Of a stretch of 64,000 bases of DNA, positions 1 through 12,900 are shown piece by piece. Source of the stretch: Whitmania pigra (Eukaryota; Annelida; Clitellata; Hirudinida; Haemopidae); contig JAJTWR010000338.1 of the NCBI GenBank assembly GCA_021613335.1, positions 241,001 to 305,000 of the forward strand. Direction: 5' to 3'. The position numbers and the translations under genes were made by a program. Position 1 is the first letter of the stretch, and the number at the start of each line of letters is the position of its first letter. A model generated the notes under the pieces. The model saw only the letters and a list, made by a program, of their open reading frames with translations. It made no database searches and was not told the DNA's origin.

Positions 1-3000
1 GCAACCTTGGATGTCATTTTAGCCACCACTGTGGTGGGTGCCATGCCCCCGAACGCAAATATGGCCTCTTCGATGATACAATCAGAGTTGAACACGATTT
101 TCATGGCTGCGTTCACAAGTGATATGTCGTCCTCCCGTCTTCTCGATTGCTTGTAGGCTCCAAAATATTCGTTCTTAACGAAATAGTATCGTCAGAATAA
201 AACCATCGATTTATTTTTTTTATAAGTTTGGGTTCAATTTTAACATTTTATTAAATTTTTTATCAATTTTAAAATGTTTTCTTTGGGGGGAGGGAGATGT
301 TTATTGATTTAAAGAGAGCGCCAAATGAAACATGTCATCAGAATCATTATTAATGATACGTAGAATATAAAATAAAGTTTGATAATTTTTTTTGGTAATT
401 ACTTTGCTTGAATACGGTAGTTCCACATTAAGGAGAATCTCTGTCGGTTTTAAAATGGTTTTTCTGTATCCTGTGAAGAACTGTTCATTCAGCGGTACTT
501 TCCTAACGCCGTCTGAATGGAACATCGGCGTAATTATGAAAGTGTAATAAGTAAACATTCGTAGATATTGGGAGTCAAACAGATTGGGTAGAAGTATTTA
601 AAATACGACTATCGAAATTTGGATACTGATTTAAATATTAGGAATGATTTATCACACAGTGGTTTACACTATAAATTAATGTTATGTTATGTTATGCTAT
701 GTTAAACCTGAGAAGATTCAAAGTTATTTACCAGATTTTGAGACTAGCGCCAAATTGCACGAGGCTGATATTAAAAGTGGATTCAAATCCGAAATAGGAC
801 TGGCAGTGATTATGTTTCCACCGACGGCCTATGTGAAAAATTTAAATATTTGTAACTTTTTATATCTTATTTATAATAATTATTTTAAATGTAAATATGA
901 TTATAAAAACTGTTGAAATAAAAATCTATTATTATATACTAACGGCTACGTTTCTTATTTGATTACTTGCGAACCATTTCAACATCTCCAGTACGACGGC
1001 AAAGAATTTTGTCTTTTCAGCTGAAATTGAAATCAGTTATTAATTGTTAACTTCAGCTCAATTTATATAATATTTACCTTTATTTATTTAATATTTACAT
1101 AAGAATATTTGTTAAACTTTTGTCGACATTTGAGAATGTTTAAAATCAGTGTCCTTAAAAATTTGACATTATTTGATATGTCCATGCATGTGTGAATATT
1201 TGATGAAGAAATATAATAACATGTATTTTTATTTATGAATATATATTATTAATGCAGTAATGATTATTCTTTCTTACAATATTATTGATTACATTAATAT
1301 GCAATAATAATTATTATTATTGTTTATCACCTATATCATTAGGTGATGAAATGATGTAAAGTTTTTAAGGACATCCTGTAGTAACCTATTTAAATATTTA
1401 AAAGTATTTAAACTTTTTTATCAACTTTAAGGACTTTCATTTCGACATTCATTTTTAACATTCAATCTCAACATTCATTTTCAACATTCAATCTCAACAT
1501 CCATTTTCAACATTCAATCTCAACATTCATTTTAAACATTCAATCTTACCCGAGTTGTTGCGAACCTCCATCTCTAAGCATCTTTCCAATTCCTTCAACG
1601 TCACCGATGATCCAACTACAATTCCACTTTCTACTTTTTCCACTGAAGTCAAGGCAGGAACGTGAGTGGCTGCTATGAGCACTGGATAGTGCATGTTCTT
1701 CAGCTTCATTTCAATGCCTGTCAGCAAGTTATTTGTTTTTTTTTTTATAAATTAATACATATTAAAAAATAATTGTCTTCCAATAAAGGAAGGTTAATAG
1801 AAAGATAAATGTTTTTTATTATACCCAACTCCGTGTTCCCGACGACGATTTTGGCTTGAGGATGTTGTTGCTTGAGGTCCAACAGATCATGCAGAGAGGT
1901 CGGTCTGAACCATTCCACTCTGTCGGACTTGAAGTGTAGCTTCGTGGCGTCCATTTGACTCGTCTTCATCTTAGCGGAGCATGATTTTTATGTTAATAAA
2001 TTATGTTCAACTGGGCATCATTTTATGCTAATAAATAATGTGAAGTAAAAATTAATATAAGACCGTTTTGATTTCAAAAATATTTGCGTTCACATATATT
2101 AATAATTGATGGCAATACTTCATTTCACAAAGTACTCATGAAGTTTATGATATCACCTTCAGGTCGTGGAGTACGTCGAGATTGTCGTTAATTGTTGAAA
2201 CTTTCTTCAAATCGTTTCGAATATCCTGAATTGTCATTTTTCATTAACATAGAAGCAAAAAGGGCAAAACGAAATCAAATATATATTTATTTTTTTTAAA
2301 TCACATTTTATGGAATGGAAAAACAAATCAGCTGCACCTCAGCGAGACTTGTGAATCCCTGAAGTATGGGCCTGTACCCTGTGCAACGACAGAGGTTGCC
2401 TTGGAAAGCTTGCTCAACATCGGGTTGATCGGGGCAAGATTTATTGCAGAAGAGACAGTACATGGACATCACGAAGCCTGGAGTACAGAACCCACACTGC
2501 GAACCGTGGGAAGTTGCCAAGGTTTCCTTAAGTTGTATCGTGACAAGTAAATAAAATGAAATATAATATAATAAATAAATATGCAATAGGAATAATTAAT
2601 ATCATTTAACAACAATAACAACCATTTTGTAATGAATCCAAATAAAATTTAACAAAGTTCATTTCTACGTACATGGAAATGAGATCAATTTAATTTAAAA
2701 CTGGAATTTCTTTTACCTGAATCGGATGCAGTTTCGTTTTGGTGCTTCCAACTCCTTCAACTGTGGTGATGGCAAGTCCATGCATGGAACACAGAGGTGC
2801 CAAACAGGCGTTCAGCGATATGTGTCTGCATTAATACTTATGGAATAACTTAGTGCTTGTATAACTTGGAATTAACTTGCATTAATACTTGGTATTAATT
2901 TAAGAAAAACAAGAAATGCCTGTTGAATAAACAGTAAGGTCATCCGATTTGTTGAATAAATTAGTTTAATGAGTTTAAATACATTTGGAAGTTACTCTGA

Positions 3001-3344
3001 CGTACTCACCTAGGTTGACCTTCTATGAACTTCGTGGCAAGGACGGTGCAGGCCCCGCATCCGCCTTCTCCGCAGCCCAGCTTCGTTCCAGTGAGATTAA
3101 CTGTTGACGAAAAACATCTCTACTTCAAAACAGTGTCAATAAAATACGAAATTAAAATAAATACTTTATTTGCATGGCAAGAATTTAACATAATATTAGT
3201 TTAGCATGACTATTTAAAAGTTGCATTTGTTGCTGCATTTGACTCACGCTCAAGTCGGAGGAAAGACAGCAGGTTGGACTCAGGGTTGGGATTGTGAACA
3301 GTCACCTCCTTTCCATTGACGTAGAAGATCAACTCGCTACTCAT
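1..3344 (-). CDS. XDH: Xanthine dehydrogenase, N-terminal part (runs off left edge)
   Basis: Molybdo-flavoenzyme that oxidises hypoxanthine to xanthine and xanthine to urate in the cytosol. Eleven exons read on the minus strand: 3344-3248, 3100-3010, 2825-2717, 2526-2338, 2225-2157, 1969-1825, 1717-1550, 1020-944, 828-732, 512-403 and 173 to the edge. All junctions keep frame and give about 441 residues of a family near 1330 aa. Seen: [14 protein letters not shown] start, first [2Fe-2S] motif [13 protein letters not shown], second cluster with [12 protein letters not shown] and [16 protein letters not shown], then the FAD domain with VVGNTEL and [16 protein letters not shown], and [11 protein letters not shown]. 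Close match to the XDH/aldehyde oxidase family; the RRREDDIS stretch resembles XDH. The molybdopterin domain lies outside the window. The start at 3344 is the first ATG in frame with the conserved N-terminus; an AG acceptor at about 3379 could make a 5' UTR exon, and an in-frame ATG at 3392 precedes it. Confidence 0.93.
1442..1549 (-). repeat. AT-rich minisatellite, about 26-bp unit, abutting an XDH splice donor
   Basis: About four imperfect copies of a unit that alternates ACATTCATTTT and ACATTCAATCTC lie in the XDH intron. On the minus strand the array begins directly at the donor of the exon ending at 1550, so the last copy supplies the donor sequence GTAAGATTG. Confidence 0.7.
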
Positions 3345-3378
3345 TTCCAGTAAGTTTCGATGATTTTCTGGCTGTAAT

Positions 3379-3529
3379 TTAACAAACAGCATTTAATTTA
3401 ATAACCAAAAAACTTCACTCAAATAATATTTTAACTCGATTTATTTAACAAACAGCATTTAATTTAATAATCGATTATTTAATTAACCAAAAAACTTCAC
3501 TAAAATAATATTTTAACTCGATTTATTTT
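3379..3529. repeat. Tandem duplication of a segment of about 66 bp
   Basis: The block starting TTAACAAACAGCATTTAATT at 3379 recurs from about 3445. Both copies run through CCAAAAAACTTCACT and TTTTAACTCGATTTATT; the second carries an extra segment of about 15 bp (TCGATTATTTAATTA). It lies just upstream of the XDH coding start and may duplicate 5' UTR or first-intron sequence. Confidence 0.7.
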
Positions 3530-3621
3530 ATCAATTCTAAGCAAGTTTTTCCAATGATTTTTTTCGCCTATCATCAATATTACCACACGTCTTAATAGTA
3601 TAATATGTATATTTGTAATTG

Positions 3622-3785
3622 TACTTCATTTATATAACGCCATATGCATAGCGTCAGAGGCGCTTCTTGTAACCATTTACATAGCGCTCCTTCCCAAGGG
3701 CGCTTGTGGCAGTGCAGGCTGGGTTTCGAACACGACACATTAAGACTGTTGCCATTACCACCGTATGGGGGCACGTAACCCATTC
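3622..3785 (-). mobile_element. SINE-like, tRNA-related element, copy 1
   Basis: Read on the minus strand, this segment has a pol III B-box-like sequence, GTGTTCGAAACCC, about 40 nt after a TGGTAATGGCAACAGTC stretch. It ends near GCGTTATATAAATG. The same order of blocks (GTCTTAATGT, then AACCCA-CCTGCAC, then TTATATAAATG) is found on the plus strand at 11914-12027. The 63-residue open frame across it is not coding. I infer a short interspersed element from the shared blocks; no flanking duplication was identified. Confidence 0.5.
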
Positions 3786-3789
3786 TGCA

Positions 3790-6390
3790 CTCCTCAGTGA
3801 GGCAACTGCAAAAATAGTCCTCATCTTGAAATCACCTAAATATTAAATAGCGAAAATCGATAATAAAATAAACTTTACTTTTGCTACTTTTTTTTTACTT
3901 TTGACTAACTTGAAAAATATCGAAACGCAAACTATCCTAGCACAAAAAAGATCAATTTGAAACGTGAACATAGAAACTTTATCGGCAACAGCTTAAACAG
4001 ACAGTTTTGAAAAATTGTCTACAGGTAAACAAAAATTTAATGTTTTGTGTTATTTTATCCGTGGTGTCATAAATCACATTTATTTTTTTAAATTTTGTAT
4101 TATTTTTTGTTCTTGCATTACTAGCCTTATTAGAAATCTGATGACATGAATTTTTCCTGGAAAAAATCTTAAATAAAATTACATACAAAAAAATTTAACA
4201 TAGAAGAAAAATCTTCATTAGACTCTATTTAACTTTCTAAATGTTATTTTTATTAATATTATATAGAATATAGGTATTAACAATTTACTTTCTTTCTGGC
4301 GCCTGCCAGAGATGCATGAGTTTATAGGAGTGTCGTTAATAATTATTATTTATTTTTATTTTTTCGAAGTCTTTATGGAGCCTTCTGACGAGGATCTTCA
4401 AACTCCTGATCCTGACGTTCTAGGGACTGGGCCCTTCCTATCAACATAATCTCGTAACTTTTATCTCGTAAACCATCAATCAACAAACAGTCCAACCCAC
4501 ATAGACTACTCCGATAAACAATCTTAAGTCCACAATCACGATGATACTAAAGAAAATGCGCGACAGCCCCACTCCGAGAAACATCACTAAAAGCGCTTCC
4601 TACTTCCTCCGCTGGCGTTCCTATTTGCGTACTCTGACGCTCCATGTTTCTCCTTGAATTTGGAATCTTACTTTCGATCTTTCGTCGTCCAATTCTAATG
4701 AGATGCTAACTCTGTGGCAGTTCTTTGACAAAGTGTTTTGTCTGTCCGTTGAAAAGGCCTATAGCTCTGAGAAAAGCATAAGTAGACCTGTCTGCCAGTT
4801 CTCTGGCACCGGCTCGATCGGGTCGTAAGACAACCTCACACGGGTCATAAGTCAGCCTTTATCGAGTCATAAGGCGATCCCTGTCGTTAACTTAAAACTG
4901 TCAAGAATTACTATGCCCATCCAGTTCATAACTTTGTCTTTATTCTCCTGTACATGTGTCTTATTGCTTGCGTTGTCTTGATGTTGATGGGTTAAAAAAC
5001 TTGGAATCTATTTTCTGTGGCCTCATTCTCTCAGCGCCCGACCTCTGTTTCTGACCAAAAAAGGTTTTGCACCACTGTACTACCCTTTATCGTTAATATC
5101 GGTTTAAACTGACGGTCATATTTCTTATCACATTAGGCAATTAAATTTTTAATTTCAATTTATGATACTAATTATTTGCATTGCTCTGGGCATAAAAAAA
5201 AAGAAAATGATAAAACTGAATCCTGGGTTAGTATAGGTTAGTTATGTTGAAATAGCTGAGATTTACTAGCAAACGAGATTTATTAACACACAAAGACAGC
5301 CCGACAACACCACAACCGATCACTCAATTTAGGAATGAATCTAGCTAGAGCTTCGCGCTCTTGGGACCAAAGATATCTCATAATGTTTTAAGAATCAATT
5401 ATAAAAATTAATTCCAACAAGTTATGATGCATCACTTCATGTAAATTTACCATTATCATTTATCTCTACTCTCCAATATCCACTACTCTATCTTAACTAA
5501 CCTCTACAGTATGACGGCGACAAAAAGTCAGTCGAAAGAAAAATAATCATCCTCTTATAAAGAGAGCTTGTTATTCTCATGCGAGTCTCATCAATTCACA
5601 AGTTTACATTTAATCGATTACATGTCAACGGAAAAAATTACCTGAATGCAAAACCATCACAGAATAAATTAGCATATAAATGTCTCATTTACAAGAATTG
5701 TTTACCCTTGAAATAAGATCAGGCCATTTGCGTGATCTAACTTGGAGACAATTTGGAAAAAAATATATAAAAAAATTAATAAAAGGATGCTTCAAGTCAG
5801 AAAGGTATCATTTTATGATTTTCTGAAAAACTTTCATCGAAAAATGAACTAAATTCTCTCGTCTTCCGTGAACTATTATTATGTCGTTAATGTTGCGATA
5901 TAAATAATTACAGCTGAACTGTTGATAAAATAATTAAAATAACTGGAAAGATATTTTTGTTAACTAATGATATTGCAAATGGGAATAGATTGGTGGCCTC
6001 AACGAACGAATGGCTTTTTAGAAAATTATATTTAAAAAAAAACTATAATTATAATAAGACACATTTTACTTATTTATTAATAGGTCGTAATTTCAAATCT
6101 GAGAAATCGTAAATAAATTCGCTCCATTTATTTCTGAATTTCCAAATGCAGGACATCGAGAAGGGAATAAAATGCAAAACAAGCACAGCGACCTTTTCAA
6201 AGTTTCAACTATGAAAAATGTGTCTACTCTACGCTCCGATTATATTTTTAAACGACTGAGTATCTTTGAAAGCTGTACCGAGGATCAAAATACTGTTTCG
6301 AAATGATGTGAGAATATTCTCCTGAAGCACTCCTTCTCAGATATGCCTGAAATAAAATATGAACATATTTAAAATCTACACTTTCCCATC
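3790..6390. other. Intergenic region without recognised gene
   Basis: About 2.6 kb between the XDH 5' end and the 3' end of the unknown gene. No convincing open frame or splice-consistent exon was seen. The part from about 4380 to 5060 is less AT-rich than its flanks, has no long frame and could be an old repeat, but no family features were recognised. Confidence 0.5.
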
Positions 6391-6405
6391 ATTTATAATT
6401 TATTT

Positions 6406-8632
6406 TTAATTCACCTCCGGCTTTGTTACCCTGGTAGGAGGCGATAAAATCTCGCTATTCACGTCAACTTGATGATCAAAGAATCTGCCATCTTGATAAA
6501 GAGTGTTTGGCATGGGCGCATAATAATCGTCTGCTTTTGAAAAGTAAATGGAGGGACTTTCATTCAAATAGTGACTGTGGATTTCCTGAGGATTTTGCAA
6601 CAAGTTTTTCTTGTAAAGCTGTCGGTAGAATAAATAGCTGTTCGGATGACGAAGGAAGCTGTAATTGGACACATCCTCATCTTGACGACGAGGAAAAACA
6701 TGATAGTTATAGCCATAGGGTCTGTGGCTGTCTTGAGATTCTTCCAATTCGTTCATAATTTTATCGAGAGTCTCCAAGTTTCCGGTTGGCTTAGTTGATT
6801 CCGCTCTGGTCGATGTTAACGGGAACGTCGTTGTACTGACGAATGGTTCAGATTGCCAATGATAGGTCGGTGGCAGAGATCTCGTACGTACGTGATGGCT
6901 GAAGGCTGCTGGTCTGGCTAGCCTACGTCGAAAAGTATCGTGAACGGTTGGTATGTTAATATACTGCCTGTTAAAGGTGTGATGCAACAGCTCTTCGTTG
7001 TTGTTCAGATCTGTTTGTATCGGCTCATTATTATCGAAGTCATAATGATGTGATTTGTGAAGCTTGTAATGATTAATTAACGGCTGAAATGAATGGATCT
7101 CATGTTTCTCCAGTTTCATCCTCTCGTCGTCCGTCAACAAAGAATGATCTAAGGTGTGATGAGTTGGGCAGGTCACATTACGACTGACCTCATAATGATA
7201 TCGGGGACTGAATGTGTGGCCAGCAAATACCTTGAACAAAGACAAATCAATAGGTGATAATTTTGCTTATAATATTGTAACCACAATAAAACTTACTGCG
7301 GTATTCCGTTGAGGGAAGACAGAATAACTTCTGGAATTCTGATACAAGCCAGGCAAGTTGTGGCGAACCAGTTGGTTGTTCCTTCTCCTGTCGACAGTAA
7401 AATAGCTAGCTTCTGGTCTGAGTCTAAAGCTTCTGGTTATGGCCAGGTCGAGAGACGGCACGAGCGAGTCACCGTAGTGTAGACCGGAGTTATCGTTGTA
7501 ATAATATCGAGAAGAGAATATTGGTGAGATGCAGTGCCGGTAGTTTGTCTGCTTCCTTGGTGACTCGAAGAGATACTTGTCCATAGGGCGTAGTGGCGGA
7601 TAACCCAAATGTCCCCAGAAAGGCATCTGCGGCTTCCAGTAAAAACTCGATCCGTAGTCTGGCACTCCGGGAGTATTTTGCGTTATTTTAACAACTACGC
7701 TAGAGTCGTCTGAAATTCTGGGTTTGGTAAAGGTTTCCAAAACTTGTTTCGATCGGTCGTAAGTTATTGGAGTAGATTCCAAATTCGTACTGACAACTGG
7801 TGCGAAGTACTCGTGATGATGGGCGTGTGGGAGTGAAAGGCGTCTGCGTCTCTCCACAGTGTCCAGTAAAGCTTCCGGATCCAATTTAAAGCCAGTGTGG
7901 CTTTGTTCGACACCAGGCAAATATTCTGAACTACTGTAGCCAATGTTGCTAGAATGGTAGCTATCGCAATAATCGCTTCCTCCAAAAGTACCGGAAATTA
8001 GTTTTTTCAGGGCTGCCAAATCTCTATGGCTTTCGGCTATTTTCCTCTGGACGTCTTTTTCAGTGCTCTGCCTCGACTCTAGGAGATGCTGCAATTTTTG
8101 CCGACTGCTGCCAATCGGATCATAACTCAAAAAGTTATGGTTGCAAAAGCGGTAAGCCTCTCTGAAGTCATTGACGAGAGGAAAATGTCTCAGGACCGAA
8201 GAAGCAGGTTCAGAAGTGAGTCGAATAGTTATCTGTCGGGTTGGACTGAGACTTCTGGTTCTGCTGATGAAATTTCGATGCACGCTTGTAGGAGCTGATC
8301 GTCTTGAATCGGTTACAAGCAGCTTTTCAGCCTTTAACGGATTCCGCACGTTTTCCCAGCTCTCGTTTTGATTTGAGAGAATTGATTGAGGATGCACGGA
8401 AACTAGGAAGTCGTCATGGATGGATGAGTTTCCGCGGCTTCTCAGATAGATTCCGCTACGCTGGTTCTATAGAAATCAGTCAAATTTTTATGGATGATTT
8501 GTAATAAAAAGTAATTGAAAATGGTGAACTGCCTTGAATAATCACCCGCTCTACGGAATCCAATAGGCTCTTCATGGCAGAGAACCCGTCGTCCAAATTG
8601 TCGAAGCTGTGGTATCTCCGTAAAAGCGCCAT
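6406..8632 (-). CDS. Unrecognised 693-aa Tyr/His/Arg/Ser-rich protein
   Basis: Three exons on the minus strand: 8632-8546 (29 codons), 8466-7297 (390 codons) and 7230-6406 (274 codons plus stop). Introns are 79 and 66 nt with GT/AG ends and phase 0, and the sum is exact. The start MALLRRYHSFDNLDDGF is the only ATG that joins in frame to the long second exon. No domain, signal peptide or membrane segment was recognised. Composition suggests an intrinsically disordered protein rich in Arg, Tyr, His, Ser and Pro. Motifs RTRSLSPT (exon 2), RRRLSLP (exon 2) and RTRSLPPT (exon 3) look like R-x-x-S-x-P 14-3-3/basophilic-kinase sites. RTRSL-PT followed by SEP occurs in both large exons, which suggests an internal repeat. 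An AATAAA lies a few bases past the stop. The length of the open frames makes coding very likely; the function is unknown. Confidence 0.75.
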
Positions 8633-9909
8633 TGCAGGTGGTTGGTGTAAATTTATGCAGGTTTTTAATTGGAATACAAATGCTTGATAAAGATTTAGAT
8701 CTTAATTTAGACTGATAAGACCGATAAAGGATCGAATAATTTGGAGAAAGCCTGCATTTGGCAGATAAGTTTCCTTTTAAATCTCTCCCCGCTTCGTTCG
8801 TCATTCCGGAGAAAGCGAATAATTTTCTTCGTGCCCGTTTGAGGCTTCAACAGGAGTTACATTAGCAACGTACAGCAGCTGCTAACTCGGCGAACAAGAA
8901 CCCGATGCTGGAGTTCCGTTCATTTTCACGTTTGTGTCTTCATTCTTTTCGAGGAATGCTTTTTTTTTTTACTTATTTTATGCCTAGCAAACTTAGCCTT
9001 CCAAAAATTCCTCAGCCTGCGGTTGAATTCACCTCGCCGCTCTTAAAGGTTTGCATGTTTCTTGAAGTTCGAAAATTGACCTAAACTGCTGCTTTTCCAC
9101 TAAATTCATCAAGGCCAAATAAATATTTGAAACAGTTTATCGCCAGAGTGTCTGGGAATGTGCACTGAAGTTGCAAGGCTTTTGATGGGGTTACAGCCTC
9201 AATAATAAAAGCTATTTTTGTATCGGCAAAGAAGCTACTAAAATAGTAAAAAATGAAATTAAATGAAGTTTTTTCAGTTAGGCATTTCCAGACTAAGAAG
9301 CTGTGTGTAAATTAAAAAAGTTGAAGTGAGGCGTGGTAGTTCTATTTCATTGTTCGTTCGATCTAGAAAGCTAGAAGTTTGAAGGCCTCACTTGTACTTT
9401 TTTGCATGAGTTTTATTGAAATTACTTTCAGCTTCATTTTTATTGCTATAATTAAGATTTATTTTGCATTGCAGACAAGAAGAATGTATAAGTACTGCAG
9501 TTTTTATAACTCTAAAAGCTTGCGCTTTATCAGGGAGACGAATGTCGGCCGAGAAATTTAATCAATTCATTGTCGTGTAATTAAAAACTCTTTTTTTATT
9601 TAAATTAAAATTTTAAACTTACAATTGGTTTTACAATTATATTAATGAATTTATATACATGCATTTTGCAAAATATGCAAATTAATGTAATTAAAATTTA
9701 CATTTAGCTTAACACAAATTACATTTTTAAAATATGTAAAAATATTTTCAAACAATTTTATTCATTCTAGTGTTGTTGATCGTCCGTTAAGTATATATTC
9801 TGTATTGCACATTCTATGCTGGACGGAGTCTTTGTACTGCCGATAATCTGTAGTCTGAGTCGCAAATAAAACGGGGATCTAATTGATATTTTTTGAGACT
9901 TAAAGAAGA
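8633..9909. other. Divergent intergenic region between the unknown gene and U1-70K
   Basis: About 1.3 kb separating the two start codons, so it should hold both 5' UTRs and promoters. No clear TATA box or other named element was identified. Short open frames here lack supporting features. Confidence 0.45.
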
Positions 9910-12900
9910 ATGACACAGTTTTTGCCACCGAATCTGTTGACGTTGTTTGCACCGAGGGAACCTGTACCATATTTGCCTCCGGTCGATAAGCTGCGATGCG
10001 AGAAGGAACAGGATTCATATTCAGGAGTGGCAGATTTTATTAAATATTTTGAGGTTTGTGCATATTTTGTAAACATTTAGATTGGGTCAGTAGAGCAAAG
10101 GCATCAAACCCTGTGACTTTACTTAGTTGTTTTTGAGATGAGAAATCTAACAAATTATTAAAGTTCATGTATATGACTCGAGAATTTTTTAGCCTGAGCA
10201 ATCATGATTTTATAAAACTTGAATGGATGTCCAATTTATGAAGAATTTCAAAAATTAACATGCCATGTTATTATAAACACAATAACACCTCACATCCTAA
10301 AAACCCACAATCAGTTAATGACTGCATGCAAAACCATATTAAAATGAAGCACCCCAACTGTCTGATTAAATTCACTATTAATTTGTTAAAATTGTTTAAA
10401 ATACTCTAGGATCCTAAAGAGACACCTGCTCCAACCAGAGTTGAAACAAAGGAAGAGCGTAAAGAACGCAAGGTATGGTTCTGCATGGTCAAATATTTTG
10501 ATCACAATAACATAAAGATTGCATGCAACTTGATATTAGTCTCAAAGGTTTGTGGCTGATTGATGAATTTAAATTCTTTCAGATAAAAGAGAGAGCTGAA
10601 CAGAGTGCTTATAAACTGGAACAGGACATTGCCTTGTGTTAGTAACTGGTGATCTTTCTTGTGTCATTGCATAAATTTACTTATTTACTTGCCGTTATTT
10701 AAGTGTTTATTGATTAAATGTAGGGGATCCGTACAATGACGAAAATGCTAAAGGAGATCCTTTTAAAACACTCTTTGTTGCCAGAATTGTAAGTTATTTT
10801 GCTTTGGAGTTTGTTTTTTGAATGAGGTTTGAGACATTTGTGATGGCATTTAGAAAAGCATGATTTATTGTAAGAATCATGGCTGTTAATGATCTGTGAT
10901 TAACTTTAACATTTAATGATTTACAACACTTATCAATAACATTAACAGTTAAATGTTTTATATTGTTTCAGAGTTATGATATTTCTGAATCCAAGCTAAG
11001 AAGGGAGTTTGATGAATATGGTCCCATAAGAAGGGTTGGTTGAATGCAATTTAATTTATAATTGAAGCAATCTATTTGGTAATGATTAATCCATAAACTG
11101 TCCTAATGTTTCAGATCACCATGATAAAGGACAAAGTGACGGGCAAGCAACGAGGATATGCCTACATAGAATTTGAACACGAGAGAGACATGATTGGTTA
11201 GCTAATTTGTTTATATTTTTACCCAATTAGCCAGTTACTTGTGAGTGGTAGTGGCTAATAGAATTGTGTGTCCTCCAAACACGGGATTGAGAAGAGTAAG
11301 TTTTGTATAGGCAAGGTAGGGTTAGTGGTTAGTGCAAGGATTAGTTTATGCTCTAGAGGTTTGCCCTGTGTTCGATGACCCATGACGGCTTTGTATATTT
11401 TCTATTTCTCCAGACCACTCCGGCCTCTCATTGGGTCGCCTATTTATGGTCGTTCAGTGAAACAAACTGCTTATAATACTCACTGCTGCCTTATGGAGCT
11501 ATGAAATACTACTTAGGTTTGTATTGTGGTTGGGGATGGTAAGATTTGTCTGACATTTGGCTCTGCTTGAGCCTCGATGGTGACGTAGGCACCACAGCTT
11601 TGCATGAACTGTGATATGACATATCGGACTGCCTTATGTAGGTAAGAGCAGGTAAGGTTTCGGAGGCTATCTTGGCAGGTAATGGTGAGTTGGATGAAAT
11701 GATGCTTTCATACAACTGCCAAGCATCTTTCTAAATGATGAATTAATGTAACATTTGACCATTGCAAACTAAAAGACCCTCCACAACTTTCTATCAAAAT
11801 GCATTTAATAAAATTTCTAATGACTTGACATTCTGTGACTGCCAAATACCAAAATACCAAGAAAGGATGCAAAATGGGATTAAGATGTTTGTATTTAGCA
11901 TGGAAGTTGGTTGAATGGGGTAGCATTCCTGCAAGCAGCAGTAATAGCAAAGGTCTTAATGTTATGTTTGCAACCCATCCTGCACCACTAGGAAATGCCC
12001 TCAGGTAGGGGCTTTATATAAATGGTAGATATTTTAGAAATGGCTACAGAATGGGTAGTTTGTTTTTTGGGCACGTTTCGTCAAAACACACATACACCAG
12101 CCGATATTGTAGCAACTGCTCTGACCGGCGTAAGTTATCTGTGTTTGTGCCTATTCTGTAGCTGCCTATAAAAAAGCCGACGGCAAGAAGATAGATGGAA
12201 GAAGAGTTCTCGTGGATGTTGAAAGGGGTCGCACCGTCAAGGGCTGGAGACCCAGAAGACTCGGTGGTGGACTCGGAAACACTCGAAAAGGAGGAAATGA
12301 AGAAAACACCAAGTATTCTGGAAGGGATGATTTTGATGGAAGAGACAGGTTTGTTGATACTTTGCTTTGCATATTGAAGGCTTTTTTGGTCAAATGTGGG
12401 TGGTGCTTTTTACAACCTTTACTTTCTCACTAATTTTTAAAGATCAGACCATACCTGTTTATAGTTTGCATTATACATTCTAAAACAAACCTTATTCATG
12501 GACGTACAGGTTGCTCCCAGACGATAGGGATAGAAGTATGAGGGAGATCAGCAGAGAGAAAAGAAGGAGCAGGAGTAGGGACAGGAATCGCCGAAGCAGA
12601 AGCAGGGATAGAGACAGGAGGAGGAGAAGTAGAGATAGGAAGAGGTCAACAGAGAGGGATGTCAAGAAAGAACCAGGAGAGTTTGGTGAGTGAATGAATA
12701 ATTGCCTAACAATCGTGCTAAACATGACTGACCATAATAAATAGAGTATGACTAAATATCTTATGTGACAATACGCTTTGAATTCTTTTTAACATTTCCT
12801 GCAGGTTCTGATTCTGCCCGCAAAAGAGGAAGGAGAAGCCGCTCGCGTGACAGGAACAGGAGCAAGTCCCATGATAGGAAGAGGGCCAGAAGGTCAAGGT

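Noticed and set aside
8442..8804. 120-aa minus-strand frame as a separate gene
   Set aside because: It overlaps the first exon of the 693-aa gene in another frame and runs through that gene's first intron; no motif is seen.
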